Shown: positions 38,412-48,534 of the stretch, piece after piece
Layout: every line of letters starts with the position of its first letter
Numbering within the stretch: position 1 is the first letter of the stretch
From: Prochlorococcus marinus str. MIT 9107
Lineage (GTDB): Bacteria; Cyanobacteriota; Cyanobacteriia; PCC-6307; Cyanobiaceae
Assembly: GCF_000759855.1 (NCBI RefSeq)
Contig: NZ_JNAI01000009.1
Coordinates: forward strand, 186,001 to 250,000
Reading direction: 5' to 3'
DNA length: 64,000 bases
Position numbers and translations under genes: made by a program
Notes under the pieces: generated by a model
Databases searched by the model: none
Told to the model about the DNA's origin: nothing
The model's input: only the letters and a program-made list of their open reading frames with translations

Positions 38412-39323
38412 TCATATTGATTTGGTTAACTGTTTAATGTAAATCAAATTCAGAGGAATCCTAAGTATTTCAAGCGCAAGTTTATTCCTTCCTAAATTAA
38501 CTAGAAATCTCAATAATGGTAGGATTCTATCAACATTAATTAGTCCTCCTAAACAAAGAAGCTGCCAAAGTAAATTATGAAGAGGGGTTAATTGAATCAT
38601 AAATCTAACCCTTAAATTTGGATGTTTCTTGTAAAACACTAATGCCATCTTTGCCCTCTCTTTTTCTTGAACGATTAAAGACTCTATTTGTTCGCAATTA
38701 AATGGTGGATGCCAATGATAACCTACTGCATTTGGACATTTAATTAATTTTGTCCCTATTTTTTTTAATCTTTCTCCTAGTTCCAAATCCTCCCAACCGT
38801 AAAGACTAAAAGAAGTATCAAATAAGCCTACACTTAAAATCAATTCTTTTGATATCGCAACATTCCCAGTGGCGAAGTAAGCAAAAGAAGTATCCATTAT
38901 TTTATGTTTTTCACTCTGAGGATTTAGAAAATTAGAGGTATTGATCACTGAACCATAAGTAAAACATTTTTTATCATTTTTTCTCCAAGAGGCAAGTAAT
39001 TTATTTACATGGCAAGTTATAAAATTATCTAAAACAATAAGATCACTATCAATAAATATAATGATTTCATATTTTGATTTAGTTACTCCAAGATTTCTTC
39101 CAAGTGCAGGTCCCCCGTGTTCTTGTTGGAATAGGACTACGTGTGGAAGATTAGCTTTATTATTATTTATCCATAAACTTGTTCCATCAGTTGATCCATC
39201 ATCAACTACTATAATTTCATAATTATTGATTTCTTTATTTAATTTCTGTTTCTCAAGCGCGAAGAGACATTTCTCTAATATAGGTTTTCTATTGTAAGTT
39301 GGTATTACAATACTTACATTCAT
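38412..39323 (-). CDS. Glycosyltransferase family 2 protein
   Basis: 303-residue GT-A fold transferase. The start MNVSIVIPTYNRKPILEKCL, the VVDDGSTDGTS nucleotide-binding loop near residue 42 and the metal-binding FIDSDLIVLD near residue 92 are diagnostic; GWEDLELGERL near 180 is the acceptor-site ED motif seen in chondroitin-synthase-like GT2 enzymes. No membrane helix. Probably adds sugar to a cell-surface polysaccharide. It stands alone between rpsB and a small basic protein. Confidence 0.88.
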   Translation of the reverse strand: MNVSIVIPTYNRKPILEKCLFALEKQKLNKEINNYEIIVVDDGSTDGTSLWINNNKANLPHVVLFQQEHGGPALGRNLGVTKSKYEIIIFIDSDLIVLDNFITCHVNKLLASWRKNDKKCFTYGSVINTSNFLNPQSEKHKIMDTSFAYFATGNVAISKELILSVGLFDTSFSLYGWEDLELGERLKKIGTKLIKCPNAVGYHWHPPFNCEQIESLIVQEKERAKMALVFYKKHPNLRVRFMIQLTPLHNLLWQLLCLGGLINVDRILPLLRFLVNLGRNKLALEILRIPLNLIYIKQLTKSI

Positions 39324-39384
39324 AATTACGCCCTAAATATTAATTATAAAAGGATTCCGAGAAGATAAAAATAATAGATATTCC

Positions 39385-39534
39385 TTAATCAGCTGCTCCA
39401 CCATTATTTACTGTACCTGTAACATTCCCGCCATCAGGTCTACCGTCGGTTCTTAATTTCCTTTTTTTGAACTTTCTAGCATATGCTCGATTACGTTCTT
39501 GCTTTTCTTTTTTTAGATTCCTTCTCTTTGACAT
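39385..39534 (-). CDS. Small basic conserved protein (49 aa)
   Basis: The reading frame begins MSKRRNLKKEKQERNR and is strongly basic for the first 30 residues, then switches to a glycine/asparagine-rich tail (DGRPDGGNVTGTVNN). No family recognised; the basic half could bind RNA or ribosomes. It is located 18 bases downstream of the devA-like ATPase gene on the same strand, with good codon usage and an ATG start, so it is likely real. Confidence 0.65.
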   Translation of the reverse strand: MSKRRNLKKEKQERNRAYARKFKKRKLRTDGRPDGGNVTGTVNNGGAAD

Positions 39535-39552
39535 GTAATTTTTAACTTTTAA

Positions 39553-40281
39553 CTATATTAGCTCACTATGAGCACCATATATTTTACCATCTTCCATATT
39601 TAATATCCTATCAGCCATATCAGAAATTCTTGGATCGTGAGTCACCATAAGTACAGAACAATTTTGCTCTTTTGCTAATTTTCTTAAAAGGGTAACTATT
39701 TCCCTTCCTGTGACACTATCTAAAGCAGATGTTGGCTCATCAGCTAGTAAAAGTTTTGGATTAGCAGATAAAGCTCGAGCAATTGCTACTCTCTGTTTCT
39801 GACCACCAGATAAGTTATTTGGCAACTTCTTATGATGATCTTCTAAGCCTACTGCTGACAACCAATTTCGAGCAATTTCACGTCTTTGTAGATATGTTAA
39901 ATCTTTTATTAAATCAGCACCCATTTGAACATTTTGTTCAGCTGTTAAACATCTAAGAAGATTATGACCTTGAAAAATCATGCCAATACTTTTTCGAAGA
40001 ATCTGTCGCGTTTTTCTTGAAGCTCCATTTAATTGATTACTTAATACGGTTAAATCTCCACTTTGACAAGTTCTCAAAGCACCAATTAAGGTTAGAAGAG
40101 TAGTTTTGCCACATCCAGAAGGTCCCTTTAAAAGAACCAACTCTCCTTTATCAATTTTTAAGTTAACGTTATCAAGAACTTGTTTTTTATTTTCATTTTC
40201 CCCATAAAAATGACTCAAATTATTTATTGAAACTGTTTTTTCGTTTTTGATATTATTTTTTGATGTGTTACGTTTAGCCAT
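39553..40281 (-). CDS. devA: DevA-type ABC exporter ATP-binding protein
   Basis: 242-residue ATPase of the MacB/DevA group. Walker A GPSGCGKTT near residue 55, signature LSGGQKQR near 160, Walker B LLADEPTSALD near 182 and switch histidine MVTHDPR. The GASRKTRQ... segment is typical of DevA. With DevB (fusion protein) and DevC (permease) just upstream on the same strand it forms a complete three-gene exporter. In heterocyst formers DevBCA exports glycolipids with TolC; here the cargo is unknown. Confidence 0.88.
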   Translation of the reverse strand: MAKRNTSKNNIKNEKTVSINNLSHFYGENENKKQVLDNVNLKIDKGELVLLKGPSGCGKTTLLTLIGALRTCQSGDLTVLSNQLNGASRKTRQILRKSIGMIFQGHNLLRCLTAEQNVQMGADLIKDLTYLQRREIARNWLSAVGLEDHHKKLPNNLSGGQKQRVAIARALSANPKLLLADEPTSALDSVTGREIVTLLRKLAKEQNCSVLMVTHDPRISDMADRILNMEDGKIYGAHSELI

Positions 40282-40296
40282 TAATATATTTAATTA

Positions 40297-41469
40297 TTAA
40301 AAAATTTCAGCAGGATCAGCATCAACTAGTTTACGCATAGCAATACCTGCAGATCCCATACACATAACTAAAACTAATACGAAAATTAAAATCGTTTTAT
40401 CTGCATCCATTATTATTGGAAGCTTAGTAGAATTTCTAATAACTGAATAAAGGATTTGACCAGAGAAATAAGCAGGTAAATAACCAAACAAAGCCAACAA
40501 AAATCCCTCTCTAGCTACGACAAAGAAAAGCGACTTAAGTCTATAACCCATAGCCAATAATGTCGCATACTCTGGGAGGTGATCTATAACATCACTATAA
40601 AGAATTTGATAAACAACCACACATCCTACAACGAAACCCATTAAAGCTCCTAAGCTAAATATAAATCCTATTGCAGTACTGTTTTTCCAATAATTCTTCT
40701 CAAATTCTATAAATTGATTTTTTGTTAGAACTCGAACATCATTTGGGAGGGAGTTATTTAAAATTCTTGAAATCAATTTAGGATCAGAGCCTTTTCTCAG
40801 CTTTACCAAACCAATTTCTATACTTCCAGGAGGATTTGCCGGGAAAAGTCTTAAAAAGGTTTCTCGGCTAGTTATTAAATTTCCGTCTGCGCCAAAAGAT
40901 GGTCCTAACTCAACAAGACCTTCAACAATTACTCTTTTACCAGCAACCTCAGTTTCAACTTTTTTATCTGATAAAAACCATTCTTCAATTGGTCCAAATT
41001 CAGGTCTAGAAAGTTTATCAAAGAGAACTCTTGAAGGATTTCTTAATTTATAAGCCTTGTTTGAGAATCCATCATCTATTAGTAGTGAATCTGAAGGATT
41101 AAAACCTAAAGCTAGTATAGATCTAGTTTTAAGATTTTCGGGATTTCTCCAAAGTAAATAATTTAAATTGACAGGAGCAGTTTTTTCAACATCTTCAACA
41201 GCAAGAGTTTGAATCAACCTTCTTCTTGGAAAGCCACTCATGCTAATAGAGCTTTTTGATCTGGGACTTATTAAAACTAGATCAGCATCTAAAAGCTTAT
41301 GAATTGTTACGCTTGTATCAAATAAACCATCTCTAAAACCTAATTGCATAAACATCAAAATCCCTGCAAAACTTATTCCTGCAATGGCAACTATCAATCT
41401 TAAAGGTTGCCTAGTTAATAACAACCAAGCTAATGGTATTTTTCTGAATTTTAAGAAAGAAAAATTCAT
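40297..41469 (-). CDS. devC: DevC-type ABC exporter permease
   Basis: 390 residues. A transmembrane helix near residue 25-44, a large periplasmic domain (about 45-265) and three more helices at about 270-295, 320-345 and 355-380: the FtsX/MacB-like topology. PLAWLLLTRQPLRL at the N-terminus and LPEYATLLAMGY in the cytoplasmic loop are DevC-family features. It overlaps devB by one base (shared ATG/stop context at 41469) and is followed 15 bases later by devA. Confidence 0.88.
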   Translation of the reverse strand: MNFSFLKFRKIPLAWLLLTRQPLRLIVAIAGISFAGILMFMQLGFRDGLFDTSVTIHKLLDADLVLISPRSKSSISMSGFPRRRLIQTLAVEDVEKTAPVNLNYLLWRNPENLKTRSILALGFNPSDSLLIDDGFSNKAYKLRNPSRVLFDKLSRPEFGPIEEWFLSDKKVETEVAGKRVIVEGLVELGPSFGADGNLITSRETFLRLFPANPPGSIEIGLVKLRKGSDPKLISRILNNSLPNDVRVLTKNQFIEFEKNYWKNSTAIGFIFSLGALMGFVVGCVVVYQILYSDVIDHLPEYATLLAMGYRLKSLFFVVAREGFLLALFGYLPAYFSGQILYSVIRNSTKLPIIMDADKTILIFVLVLVMCMGSAGIAMRKLVDADPAEIF

Positions 41470-42383
41470 TAAGGTATAAATTTTGCAATCACTTTCATTC
41501 CTGCATAGTTTTGAACGATATCTATAGATTCTTTATCTAATTTTACAAGTACCTCGATAATACGAGAATCAGCATCTCCTGTTGGATCAGTTGATAAAAC
41601 TTTTCTTTGCTTTACCTGAGGACTAATCCTTATTACATTGCCTTTAAGAATTTTTTGGAAACCACCATTTTCGCTGCTCAATTCAACAGCCTGAGAGATA
41701 AAGACTCTATCAATATCAGATTCATAAACCTCTATTAATGCCTCCATCTTTTGACTAGAACCTATATCTAATATCCCTTCATTTTTAGGTCTTTCACCTA
41801 CTCTCGTATTTATCTCAAGAATAAAACCATCAATTGGGCTCCTTAGTTTTGAATTAAAAAGATCTATCTCAATATTTTTTTTATCTCCAATAAGATTAAT
41901 TTTTTGTTTTTGCAACTTTAATAATTCATCTTTTCTCTGCGATAACTGCACAAAAGAATATGCATCCTTACTCAAAGCTAACTCATACCTTTTAATTTGA
42001 TCTTTTTTTAAGGAAATTTCATCATCAATGGAATTGATTAGATTATAATTCCTTTCAAAATCTGCTATTAACTTTTCTCTGTTTTCAAAAATTGCGAGGA
42101 TATCACCTTTTTTCACAAAATCTCCCTCATTTACTAAAATTTCAATTATTCGAGGTGAAGAGCCAAATTGACTTATAGGAGCTGCCAATTGCCTAATCTC
42201 TCCCGAAGGAGAAAGTTGACCTAATGCTGCAACAGCTTTTATGGGCTGTATAAAATCTGCAGTTATTTCCTCTTTTAATTTAGAACTGGATTTATCATTG
42301 CCAGAACAGGAAGTAATTCCTGCAGAAAATGGGGGGAACAACAAGAAATAAATAAATAACTTTTTAAGTGTTTTTAAATTCAT
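41469..42383 (-). CDS. devB: DevB-type membrane fusion protein
   Basis: 304-residue periplasmic adaptor. The N-terminus is hydrophobic and ends in FSAGITSCSG, so it may be a signal/anchor or a lipoprotein signal with the lipobox ITSC at about residues 24-27. Biotinyl-lipoyl-like halves (VNEGDFVKKGDILAIFEN and LRSPIDGFILEINTRVGE) flank a coiled-coil hairpin (about 115-165); a barrel-like domain follows. It is shorter than many DevB proteins. The start coincides with the last base of pcyA. Confidence 0.87.
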   Translation of the reverse strand: MNLKTLKKLFIYFLLFPPFSAGITSCSGNDKSSSKLKEEITADFIQPIKAVAALGQLSPSGEIRQLAAPISQFGSSPRIIEILVNEGDFVKKGDILAIFENREKLIADFERNYNLINSIDDEISLKKDQIKRYELALSKDAYSFVQLSQRKDELLKLQKQKINLIGDKKNIEIDLFNSKLRSPIDGFILEINTRVGERPKNEGILDIGSSQKMEALIEVYESDIDRVFISQAVELSSENGGFQKILKGNVIRISPQVKQRKVLSTDPTGDADSRIIEVLVKLDKESIDIVQNYAGMKVIAKFIP

Positions 42384-43108
42384 TAAAAATCAAATAATAC
42401 AGTTTTAATGTAATTATCGACCCATTTTTCATCAAAATATTTTAAAAGAACCATGCTAGTCTTTTCATTTTTCATTTGCTGCACACAATAATTCTTTTGA
42501 TAATCTATTCTCTCTTGAATAATTTCCTCCTTAAATTCAGGTTTAGCTTTTTTACTTAATTTGATCAAAATAGATAGGTATTCATCAACAACCTTGCAAA
42601 AAGCATTTTTTTCAGATTTACTTTTTAAAGAAGCAAAAAAAACATTTTTAGAAAAAATATCCCCCCAGTTGGGAATCTTCCTCAATGAGGTGAAAGCACT
42701 TTTATCAACATTAGAAAGAAATTTATCGTATTTTAAACCTTGATTTTTAGATGAAGGCGATAAATCAACAATAGCGGCAGAAACAGTATCATTTATTTTT
42801 ACTAAATCCATTCCAAAAATTGGAATATCAAATTTTGGATCCGGGAAAAAAACACAATGCAAAATCTTTAGATTTTTTGAAAATTCTGCCACTTCGATAT
42901 GTAACTTTCTAAATCCTTTAGCTTCATGAAATTCGTTTTCTATATAGAGTTCTTTACCTATTTCATTGGATATTATGTTAGTAAGATTTGGATCAACTTT
43001 TATACTCTTTAGATTCACGAGCATGGATCTATGCTCTCTAATATTTTGTAACAAGTCCAAAATAAGAGGGTCTGTTAATTTAGTTTTAGTTAAAGATTGA
43101 GACAACAA
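42383..43108 (-). CDS. pcyA: Phycocyanobilin:ferredoxin oxidoreductase
   Basis: Reduces biliverdin to phycocyanobilin with four electrons from ferredoxin. 241 residues. The core PcyA segment [17 protein letters not shown] near residue 88-104 includes the catalytic aspartate, and [11 protein letters not shown] just before it contains the conserved histidine; AIVDLSPSS and the C-terminal [15 protein letters not shown] match the family. The organism type suggested here lacks ordinary phycobilisomes, so the bilin probably serves residual phycobiliproteins or signalling. First gene of an overlapping pcyA-devBCA run, divergent from the M16 peptidases. Confidence 0.93.
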   Translation of the reverse strand: MLSQSLTKTKLTDPLILDLLQNIREHRSMLVNLKSIKVDPNLTNIISNEIGKELYIENEFHEAKGFRKLHIEVAEFSKNLKILHCVFFPDPKFDIPIFGMDLVKINDTVSAAIVDLSPSSKNQGLKYDKFLSNVDKSAFTSLRKIPNWGDIFSKNVFFASLKSKSEKNAFCKVVDEYLSILIKLSKKAKPEFKEEIIQERIDYQKNYCVQQMKNEKTSMVLLKYFDEKWVDNYIKTVLFDF

Positions 43109-43149
43109 GGTTAAAAAAGACCAAAATAGAGTTGAAAGAGAAAAATTTA

Positions 43150-44412
43150 ATGAATGTAGGCGAAGTTAACTACTATACCCATTCAAGCAAAACTAGATGT
43201 GTATTTGTGGATAATAAAGAATTGCCACTTATAAGCATTGATATTTGGTGCAAATCAGGTTCTGCATTTGAGGAGGTAGATAAAAATGGCACTGCTCATT
43301 TTCTAGAACATATGATATTTAAAGGCTCTAAGAAAATAATGCCAGGTGAATTTGACCATAAAATTGAATCCCTAGGAGGTTTAAGTAATGCTTCAACGGG
43401 TTATGATGACGTACATTACCACGTCCTCATTCCACCAAATAACTTTAGAGAATCACTTGCTCTTTTGACAAATATTGTTATTTCTCCAGATTTTAATACT
43501 GATGAATTCATAAAAGAAAAAGGTGTAGTCATTGATGAAATAAAACAACAAAATGATCAGCCTGAAGAAAAATTATTTAATTACTTTTTAAAAAGGGTTT
43601 GGCTAAGTTCTTATTATGCCAATCCGATACTAGGAACAGAAAAAAGTATTAAAAAATTGAATATATACGACCTGGAAAAATTTCATAGGGAAAACTACAC
43701 TAAAGAGAAAATTTGCATAGCAATCGCAGGCAATCTCTCAGAAGATATTTATAAAACTTTTGAAAAAAGTGATTTATCTGGGATAGCAAAAAAAACAACT
43801 TGTAATGATCAAAATTTTAATAACTACAAAAACAAACCTTTCTTAAAAATTAGAAATGGTAGAGAATTAATAAAGTTTGATAATTTAGAGTTTTCAAGAA
43901 TACTTATGGCCTGGTTTATTCCAAACCTCAGTGATCAAAAGAATATTATTGGACTAGAAATTGTAGCATCAATACTATCTGTAGGAAGAAACAGCAGGTT
44001 AGTAAAATTTTTAAAAGAAGATAATAATCTTGTTGAATCAGTATATGTAGATGTTAGTGCTGGTGAATTAGGCGGATTATTAATATTGGAAGCAAGCTGT
44101 GAAAACAAAGATATTTATTTAGTAGAAAAGCTAATTAATAAAACAATAGATGAATTTTTAGATTATAAACTTTTAACTTTAGATGAAATAAAAAAAGCTA
44201 TAAATATTGTAAAAAGTAATTATGTTTTTAATTTAGAAACATCTACACAACTTTCCTCATTCTTTGGAAATGAACTCCTTTGGGGAAGGAAATCTTCAAT
44301 CTATAAATTAGAAAGTTATTTGAAATATTGGAATGATTTGGATAATTTTAAAGAGATCTTAAGATTTATCAGTGGAGATAAATTCACTTTGATAGCGTCA
44401 TCTACTAAATGA
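43150..44412 (+). CDS. M16 family zinc peptidase (catalytic subunit)
   Basis: About 420 residues of the insulinase/processing-peptidase family. With the ATG at 43150 as start, the inverted zinc motif HFLEH is at residues 50-54, followed by the MIFKGS continuation and, about 70 residues on, the third ligand glutamate in [10 protein letters not shown]. An in-frame TTG six codons upstream (43132) is possible. Two M16 halves are encoded in tandem; this one has the active site. Its stop overlaps the next gene by ATGA. Confidence 0.9.
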   Translation: MNVGEVNYYTHSSKTRCVFVDNKELPLISIDIWCKSGSAFEEVDKNGTAHFLEHMIFKGSKKIMPGEFDHKIESLGGLSNASTGYDDVHYHVLIPPNNFRESLALLTNIVISPDFNTDEFIKEKGVVIDEIKQQNDQPEEKLFNYFLKRVWLSSYYANPILGTEKSIKKLNIYDLEKFHRENYTKEKICIAIAGNLSEDIYKTFEKSDLSGIAKKTTCNDQNFNNYKNKPFLKIRNGRELIKFDNLEFSRILMAWFIPNLSDQKNIIGLEIVASILSVGRNSRLVKFLKEDNNLVESVYVDVSAGELGGLLILEASCENKDIYLVEKLINKTIDEFLDYKLLTLDEIKKAINIVKSNYVFNLETSTQLSSFFGNELLWGRKSSIYKLESYLKYWNDLDNFKEILRFISGDKFTLIASSTK

Positions 44413-45626
44413 TAAAAAGATTTTTTTTAAATAATAAAAAAAGAAATTTTTCAATTGCTTCAATCTGGATAAAAGGTGGTAGTGATATGGATAGTATTAG
44501 CAAAAAAGGGATAAACAATATTCTATGTTCGTTACTTACCCGAGGATGTGAAGGCTTTGAAAATTTTTCCCTTTCTGGATATATTGAGTCCTATGGAGCA
44601 GAATTAAATCAAGAAGTCTTTGAAGATGGTATTTCAATAAGCATTAAATCCCTAAATGAACATTTCAACAAATTACTCCCTTTATTGGATTTAATAATTA
44701 ATAAGCCAATTCTTCCTGAAAGTGAATTTCAAAAAGTAAAAAAATCATCAATTGATTTGATTAAAAAAGATAAAGAGAATCCATTCAATATTTGTTTTGA
44801 AAAATGGAGGAAAATTGTTTACTCAAGCCACCCTTATGCTTTCAATACAATTGGTAATGTCAATGATGTCTTAAAAATTTCCTATAAAGATATTTTGTCT
44901 GAGTTTAAAAATTTCAAAAAAAGAAATAAGTTTTTAATATCAAACAATCCAGAAATAAATGGAGAGCATTTGGGCACATATGATGAAAAGATCTTAAAAG
45001 AAAAATCAAGTCCTCAAAATAATGATTTAGATTCTAATAGCAGGTTTGATTACACTGATAATGATTCAAATCAAACTATAATAATGATTGGGAATCAAAC
45101 TTGTTCTCGTAGAAGTAGTGAATACTTGCCACTTAAAGTTTTAGAGTCTTATTTATCTTATGGAATGACTGCTGCTTTATTTAAACTTTTTAGAGAAAAA
45201 AATGGCATAACTTACGACCTGGGTGTTTTTAATCCTGTTAGATGTAAAAATGCGCCATTTTTAATTTACTTATCAGTATCTAATAAAAATTCCATTTTTG
45301 CTTTTGAACTTTTGTCTTCGCTATGGAAAAATTTACTTTTAAAGCCATTGATTGATTCTGAAATTTTTTTAGCTAAAGAAAAATTAAAAAGTTCTTTTCT
45401 TTTAAATAATCAATCTTTAGATGAAATTTTACAGAGAAATATACAAATAATTAGCTATGGGATATCACCTATTTCGCAAATTGATTTCAATTCTAAAATA
45501 GACGAAATTTCTTCATTAGACATTTTTAAATTAACCAATAAATATTTTTCGAGACCTTTTTTGAGTATCTCTGGCAATAAAAAAATATGTTTAGAAATTA
45601 ATAAAAGGTGGAAGAAAAATTTTTGA
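44409..45626 (+). CDS. M16 family protein lacking the zinc motif (partner subunit)
   Basis: 405 residues with the M16 fold (WIKGGSDMD start, then the GYGMTAALFKLFREKNGITYDLG-type segment in the second half, R/Y substrate pair region). No HxxEH is present where the first copy has it; the segment reads INNILCSLLTRGC. It is therefore the non-catalytic partner, as in alpha/beta mitochondrial processing peptidase. Starts inside the stop of the upstream gene (ATGA), consistent with a heterodimer. Confidence 0.88.
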   Translation: MIKRFFLNNKKRNFSIASIWIKGGSDMDSISKKGINNILCSLLTRGCEGFENFSLSGYIESYGAELNQEVFEDGISISIKSLNEHFNKLLPLLDLIINKPILPESEFQKVKKSSIDLIKKDKENPFNICFEKWRKIVYSSHPYAFNTIGNVNDVLKISYKDILSEFKNFKKRNKFLISNNPEINGEHLGTYDEKILKEKSSPQNNDLDSNSRFDYTDNDSNQTIIMIGNQTCSRRSSEYLPLKVLESYLSYGMTAALFKLFREKNGITYDLGVFNPVRCKNAPFLIYLSVSNKNSIFAFELLSSLWKNLLLKPLIDSEIFLAKEKLKSSFLLNNQSLDEILQRNIQIISYGISPISQIDFNSKIDEISSLDIFKLTNKYFSRPFLSISGNKKICLEINKRWKKNF

Positions 45627-45627
45627 A

Positions 45628-45837
45628 TTAAATTTTTTCAATCTTATCGATATCGATTAAAAAAGAACCTCTTCTAAACTTTACCTCAACAGTATCAAGA
45701 GATTTTATTGATAGGATTTCTCCAATTTCTTCAATAGCCACTAAATCAGGTGGTCTAAGCATTGGCATATTATCTGAAGTCTTCAGATAGGAGACAGGAG
45801 CTATTAACTTAACCTTATCTTTGATCTCAAATTTCAT
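45628..45837 (-). CDS. SipA-like regulatory protein (DUF3148)
   Basis: About 69 residues if the ATG at 45837 is used; an in-frame upstream start adds 12 hydrophobic residues that do not fit the family. The KVKLIAPVSYLKTSDNMPMLRPPDLV segment matches the SipA/Ssl3451 family (DUF3148), small SH3-like proteins that bind the histidine kinase NblS and stimulate it in the high-light response. MPMLRPPD is the hallmark. Divergent from ftsH across about 107 bases and convergent with the M16 pair. Confidence 0.8.
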   Translation of the reverse strand: MKFEIKDKVKLIAPVSYLKTSDNMPMLRPPDLVAIEEIGEILSIKSLDTVEVKFRRGSFLIDIDKIEKI

Positions 45838-45944
45838 CAATAAAAAGAATACATTCAAGAGTAATATAAGCATAAAGTTAGAGAAAACATCAACGAAACG
45901 CCGTGATTCATTCTAGAATATGTTAATTATCGAATTATAAATTA

Positions 45945-47858
45945 ATGAATCAGAAATTTAAAACAATAATTTTGTGGGCTTTACCTATACTTTTAGTAAT
46001 TGCACTTACATACCAACTTTTATCTTCTAGCAATGTTGATTCATTAAAATCAAATGGAACAACCATTGCGCCAAGAAATTCCGCGGTAGCTAGAGTTAGT
46101 TACGGAAGATTCTTAGATTACATTAATTCAGGAAGGGTTACATCCGTCGATATTTTTGAAGGTGGTAGAAATGCAGTTATAGAGACAATAGATTCAGATT
46201 TAGATAATAAAGTTCAAAGATTGCGAGTAGATCTACCTGGCTTAACACCAGAACTTATAAACAATCTAAAGAATGAAGGAATTAGCTTTGATGTACATCC
46301 TGTTAAAACAGCTCCACCTGCATTAGGAATTTTGGGTAATTTACTTTTCCCAGCTATTTTAATCGGTGGTCTAATTTTATTAGCTAGAAGATCTAACGGC
46401 ATGCCTGGAGGTCCAGGCCAAGCAATGCAATTTGGTAAAACAAAGGCTAGATTCGCAATGGAAGCTGAAACAGGGGTTGTATTTGACGATGTAGCAGGAG
46501 TTAACGAAGCGAAACAGGATCTAGAAGAAGTTGTGACTTTTCTAAAAAAACCAGAAAAGTTCACTTCTGTGGGAGCAAGAATTCCTAAAGGAGTTTTATT
46601 AGTTGGCCCTCCTGGAACTGGTAAAACACTTTTAGCAAAAGCAATTGCAGGTGAAGCTGGAGTACCATTCTTTTCATTGTCAGGTTCAGAATTTGTTGAG
46701 ATGTTTGTTGGCGTCGGTGCGAGTAGAGTGAGAGACCTTTTTAAAAGAGCTAAAGAAAATAGTCCTTGTTTAATCTTTATTGATGAAATTGATGCGGTTG
46801 GGAGGCAAAGAGGTGCTGGTATTGGAGGAGGTAATGATGAGAGAGAACAAACTCTCAATCAACTGCTTACTGAAATGGATGGATTCGAAGGTAATAGTGG
46901 CATAATAATAATCGCTGCAACAAATAGACCTGATGTTTTAGATTCAGCCCTAATGAGACCAGGAAGATTTGACAGGCAAGTAACCGTAGATGCGCCAGAT
47001 ATAAAAGGGAGACTATCAATACTTGAAGTACATGCAAGGAATAAAAAACTTCAAAAAGATTTAACTCTTGAAAGTATTGCCAGAAGAACTCCAGGCTTTA
47101 CTGGAGCAGATTTAGCAAATTTATTAAATGAGGCGGCCATCCTAACAGCGAGAAGAAGAAAAGATTCAATCAGCATTTCAGAAATTGATGATTCTGTAGA
47201 TAGGATAGTCGCTGGGATGGAGGGTTCTCCTTTAACAGATGGCAGAAGCAAAAGATTAATTGCTTATCATGAGGTTGGACATGCTCTAATTGGTTCGCTA
47301 GTAAAAGCTCATGATCCTGTTCAAAAACTAACCGTCATTCCAAGAGGTCAAGCGAAGGGACTAACATGGTTCACTCCAGATGATGAACAAACCCTCGTTA
47401 GTAGAGCTCAATTAAAAGCTAGAATAATGGGCGCGTTAGGAGGGAGAGCCGCAGAAGACGTTGTTTTTGGCAAAGGTGAAATTACGACAGGAGCTGGTGG
47501 GGATTTCCAACAAGTTGCTTCTATGGCACGCCAAATGGTAACTAGATTTGGAATGAGTAACTTAGGTCCTATTGCTCTAGAGGGTGGCAATCAAGAGGTT
47601 TTTGTTGGTAGAGATTTGATGACAAGAAGTGAAGTTTCTGATTCAATATCCAAACAAATCGATGAAAGTGTAAGAGTAATGGTCAAGGACTGTTATAAAG
47701 AAACTTACTCTATAGTCAGCCAAAATAGAGAAGCTATGGATAAAATTGTTGACTTACTAATAGAAAAAGAAACACTAGATGGTGAAGAATTTGTAAATAT
47801 TCTCTCAAAATTCACTACTATTCCTGAGAAAGATAGAACACCCCAATTATTAAGCTAA
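45945..47858 (+). CDS. ftsH: ATP-dependent zinc metalloprotease FtsH
   Basis: 637-residue thylakoid/plasma-membrane AAA protease that degrades damaged D1 and other membrane proteins. TM helices are at about 6-24 and 122-142 with a lumenal domain between. AAA motifs: Walker A GPPGTGKT near residue 222, Walker [14 protein letters not shown] region RPGRFDRQ; the zinc site is HEVGH near residue 442 with the third ligand downstream in GGDFQQV. The pattern resembles FtsH2-type photosystem II repair proteases. The 3' end overlaps that of clpP by four bases (convergent). Confidence 0.96.
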   Translation: MNQKFKTIILWALPILLVIALTYQLLSSSNVDSLKSNGTTIAPRNSAVARVSYGRFLDYINSGRVTSVDIFEGGRNAVIETIDSDLDNKVQRLRVDLPGLTPELINNLKNEGISFDVHPVKTAPPALGILGNLLFPAILIGGLILLARRSNGMPGGPGQAMQFGKTKARFAMEAETGVVFDDVAGVNEAKQDLEEVVTFLKKPEKFTSVGARIPKGVLLVGPPGTGKTLLAKAIAGEAGVPFFSLSGSEFVEMFVGVGASRVRDLFKRAKENSPCLIFIDEIDAVGRQRGAGIGGGNDEREQTLNQLLTEMDGFEGNSGIIIIAATNRPDVLDSALMRPGRFDRQVTVDAPDIKGRLSILEVHARNKKLQKDLTLESIARRTPGFTGADLANLLNEAAILTARRRKDSISISEIDDSVDRIVAGMEGSPLTDGRSKRLIAYHEVGHALIGSLVKAHDPVQKLTVIPRGQAKGLTWFTPDDEQTLVSRAQLKARIMGALGGRAAEDVVFGKGEITTGAGGDFQQVASMARQMVTRFGMSNLGPIALEGGNQEVFVGRDLMTRSEVSDSISKQIDESVRVMVKDCYKETYSIVSQNREAMDKIVDLLIEKETLDGEEFVNILSKFTTIPEKDRTPQLLS

Positions 47859-48442
47859 TCTTGAACAGGTTTTTTATCCAATACTAGATCTATTAATCCA
47901 TACTCAACAGCCTCTGTTGGAGACATATAAAAATCTCTATCAGTATCTTCTTTAACAGTTTCATAGTCTTTACCAGTCCTTTCTGATAATTCAGTATTAA
48001 GACGTTCTTTTAAAAACAAAATTTCATCTGCCTGAATTCTTATGTCGCTGGCTTGACCTCTTGCACCTCCAAGTGGTTGATGAATCATTATTCTTGAATG
48101 TCTAAGACTGCTTCTTTTACCTTTAGTACCTGCAGCCAATAAGAAAGCACCCATGCTAGCTGCCAACCCCACACAAACTGTATGTATATCTGGCTTAACA
48201 TGTTGCATTGTGTCGAAAATGCCTAAACCATCGTAGACAGATCCTCCTGGAGAATTTATATACATGTAGATATCCTTCTCAGGATCCTCTGCTTCAAGGA
48301 ATAATAATTGAGCAACAATTCTATTGGCAGTTTCACTAGTAACTTGTTCTCCTAAAAAGATTATTCTCTCTCTTAATAATCTTGAATAAATATCAAAGAC
48401 TCTTTCACTACCACCAGATTCTTCTAAAACTAAAGGGATCAT
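47855..48442 (-). CDS. clpP: ATP-dependent Clp protease proteolytic subunit
   Basis: 195-residue serine peptidase. The catalytic triad is visible: Ser96 in ASMGAF, His121 in IMIHQPLGG, and Asp near residue 170 in [26 protein letters not shown] forms the substrate/handle region. Intact ClpP; cyanobacteria have several paralogues plus ClpR, and which ClpP this is cannot be told from position alone. Diverges from thf1 (gap 35-92 bases depending on the thf1 start). Confidence 0.95.
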   Translation of the reverse strand: MIPLVLEESGGSERVFDIYSRLLRERIIFLGEQVTSETANRIVAQLLFLEAEDPEKDIYMYINSPGGSVYDGLGIFDTMQHVKPDIHTVCVGLAASMGAFLLAAGTKGKRSSLRHSRIMIHQPLGGARGQASDIRIQADEILFLKERLNTELSERTGKDYETVKEDTDRDFYMSPTEAVEYGLIDLVLDKKPVQD

Positions 48443-48534
48443 AATAATATTTATTTGTTTATTAGATATTAACGATATTGAGTCAACATACGCTAACCTT
48501 ATTAAGGTTTACATATAAAAAATTGAAAGAAAAA

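Noticed and set aside
46214-46858. 214-codon open frame antisense to ftsH
   Set aside because: Lies wholly inside ftsH; composition (Pro, Ser, Leu rich) is the mirror of the AAA coding frame and no family pattern is seen.
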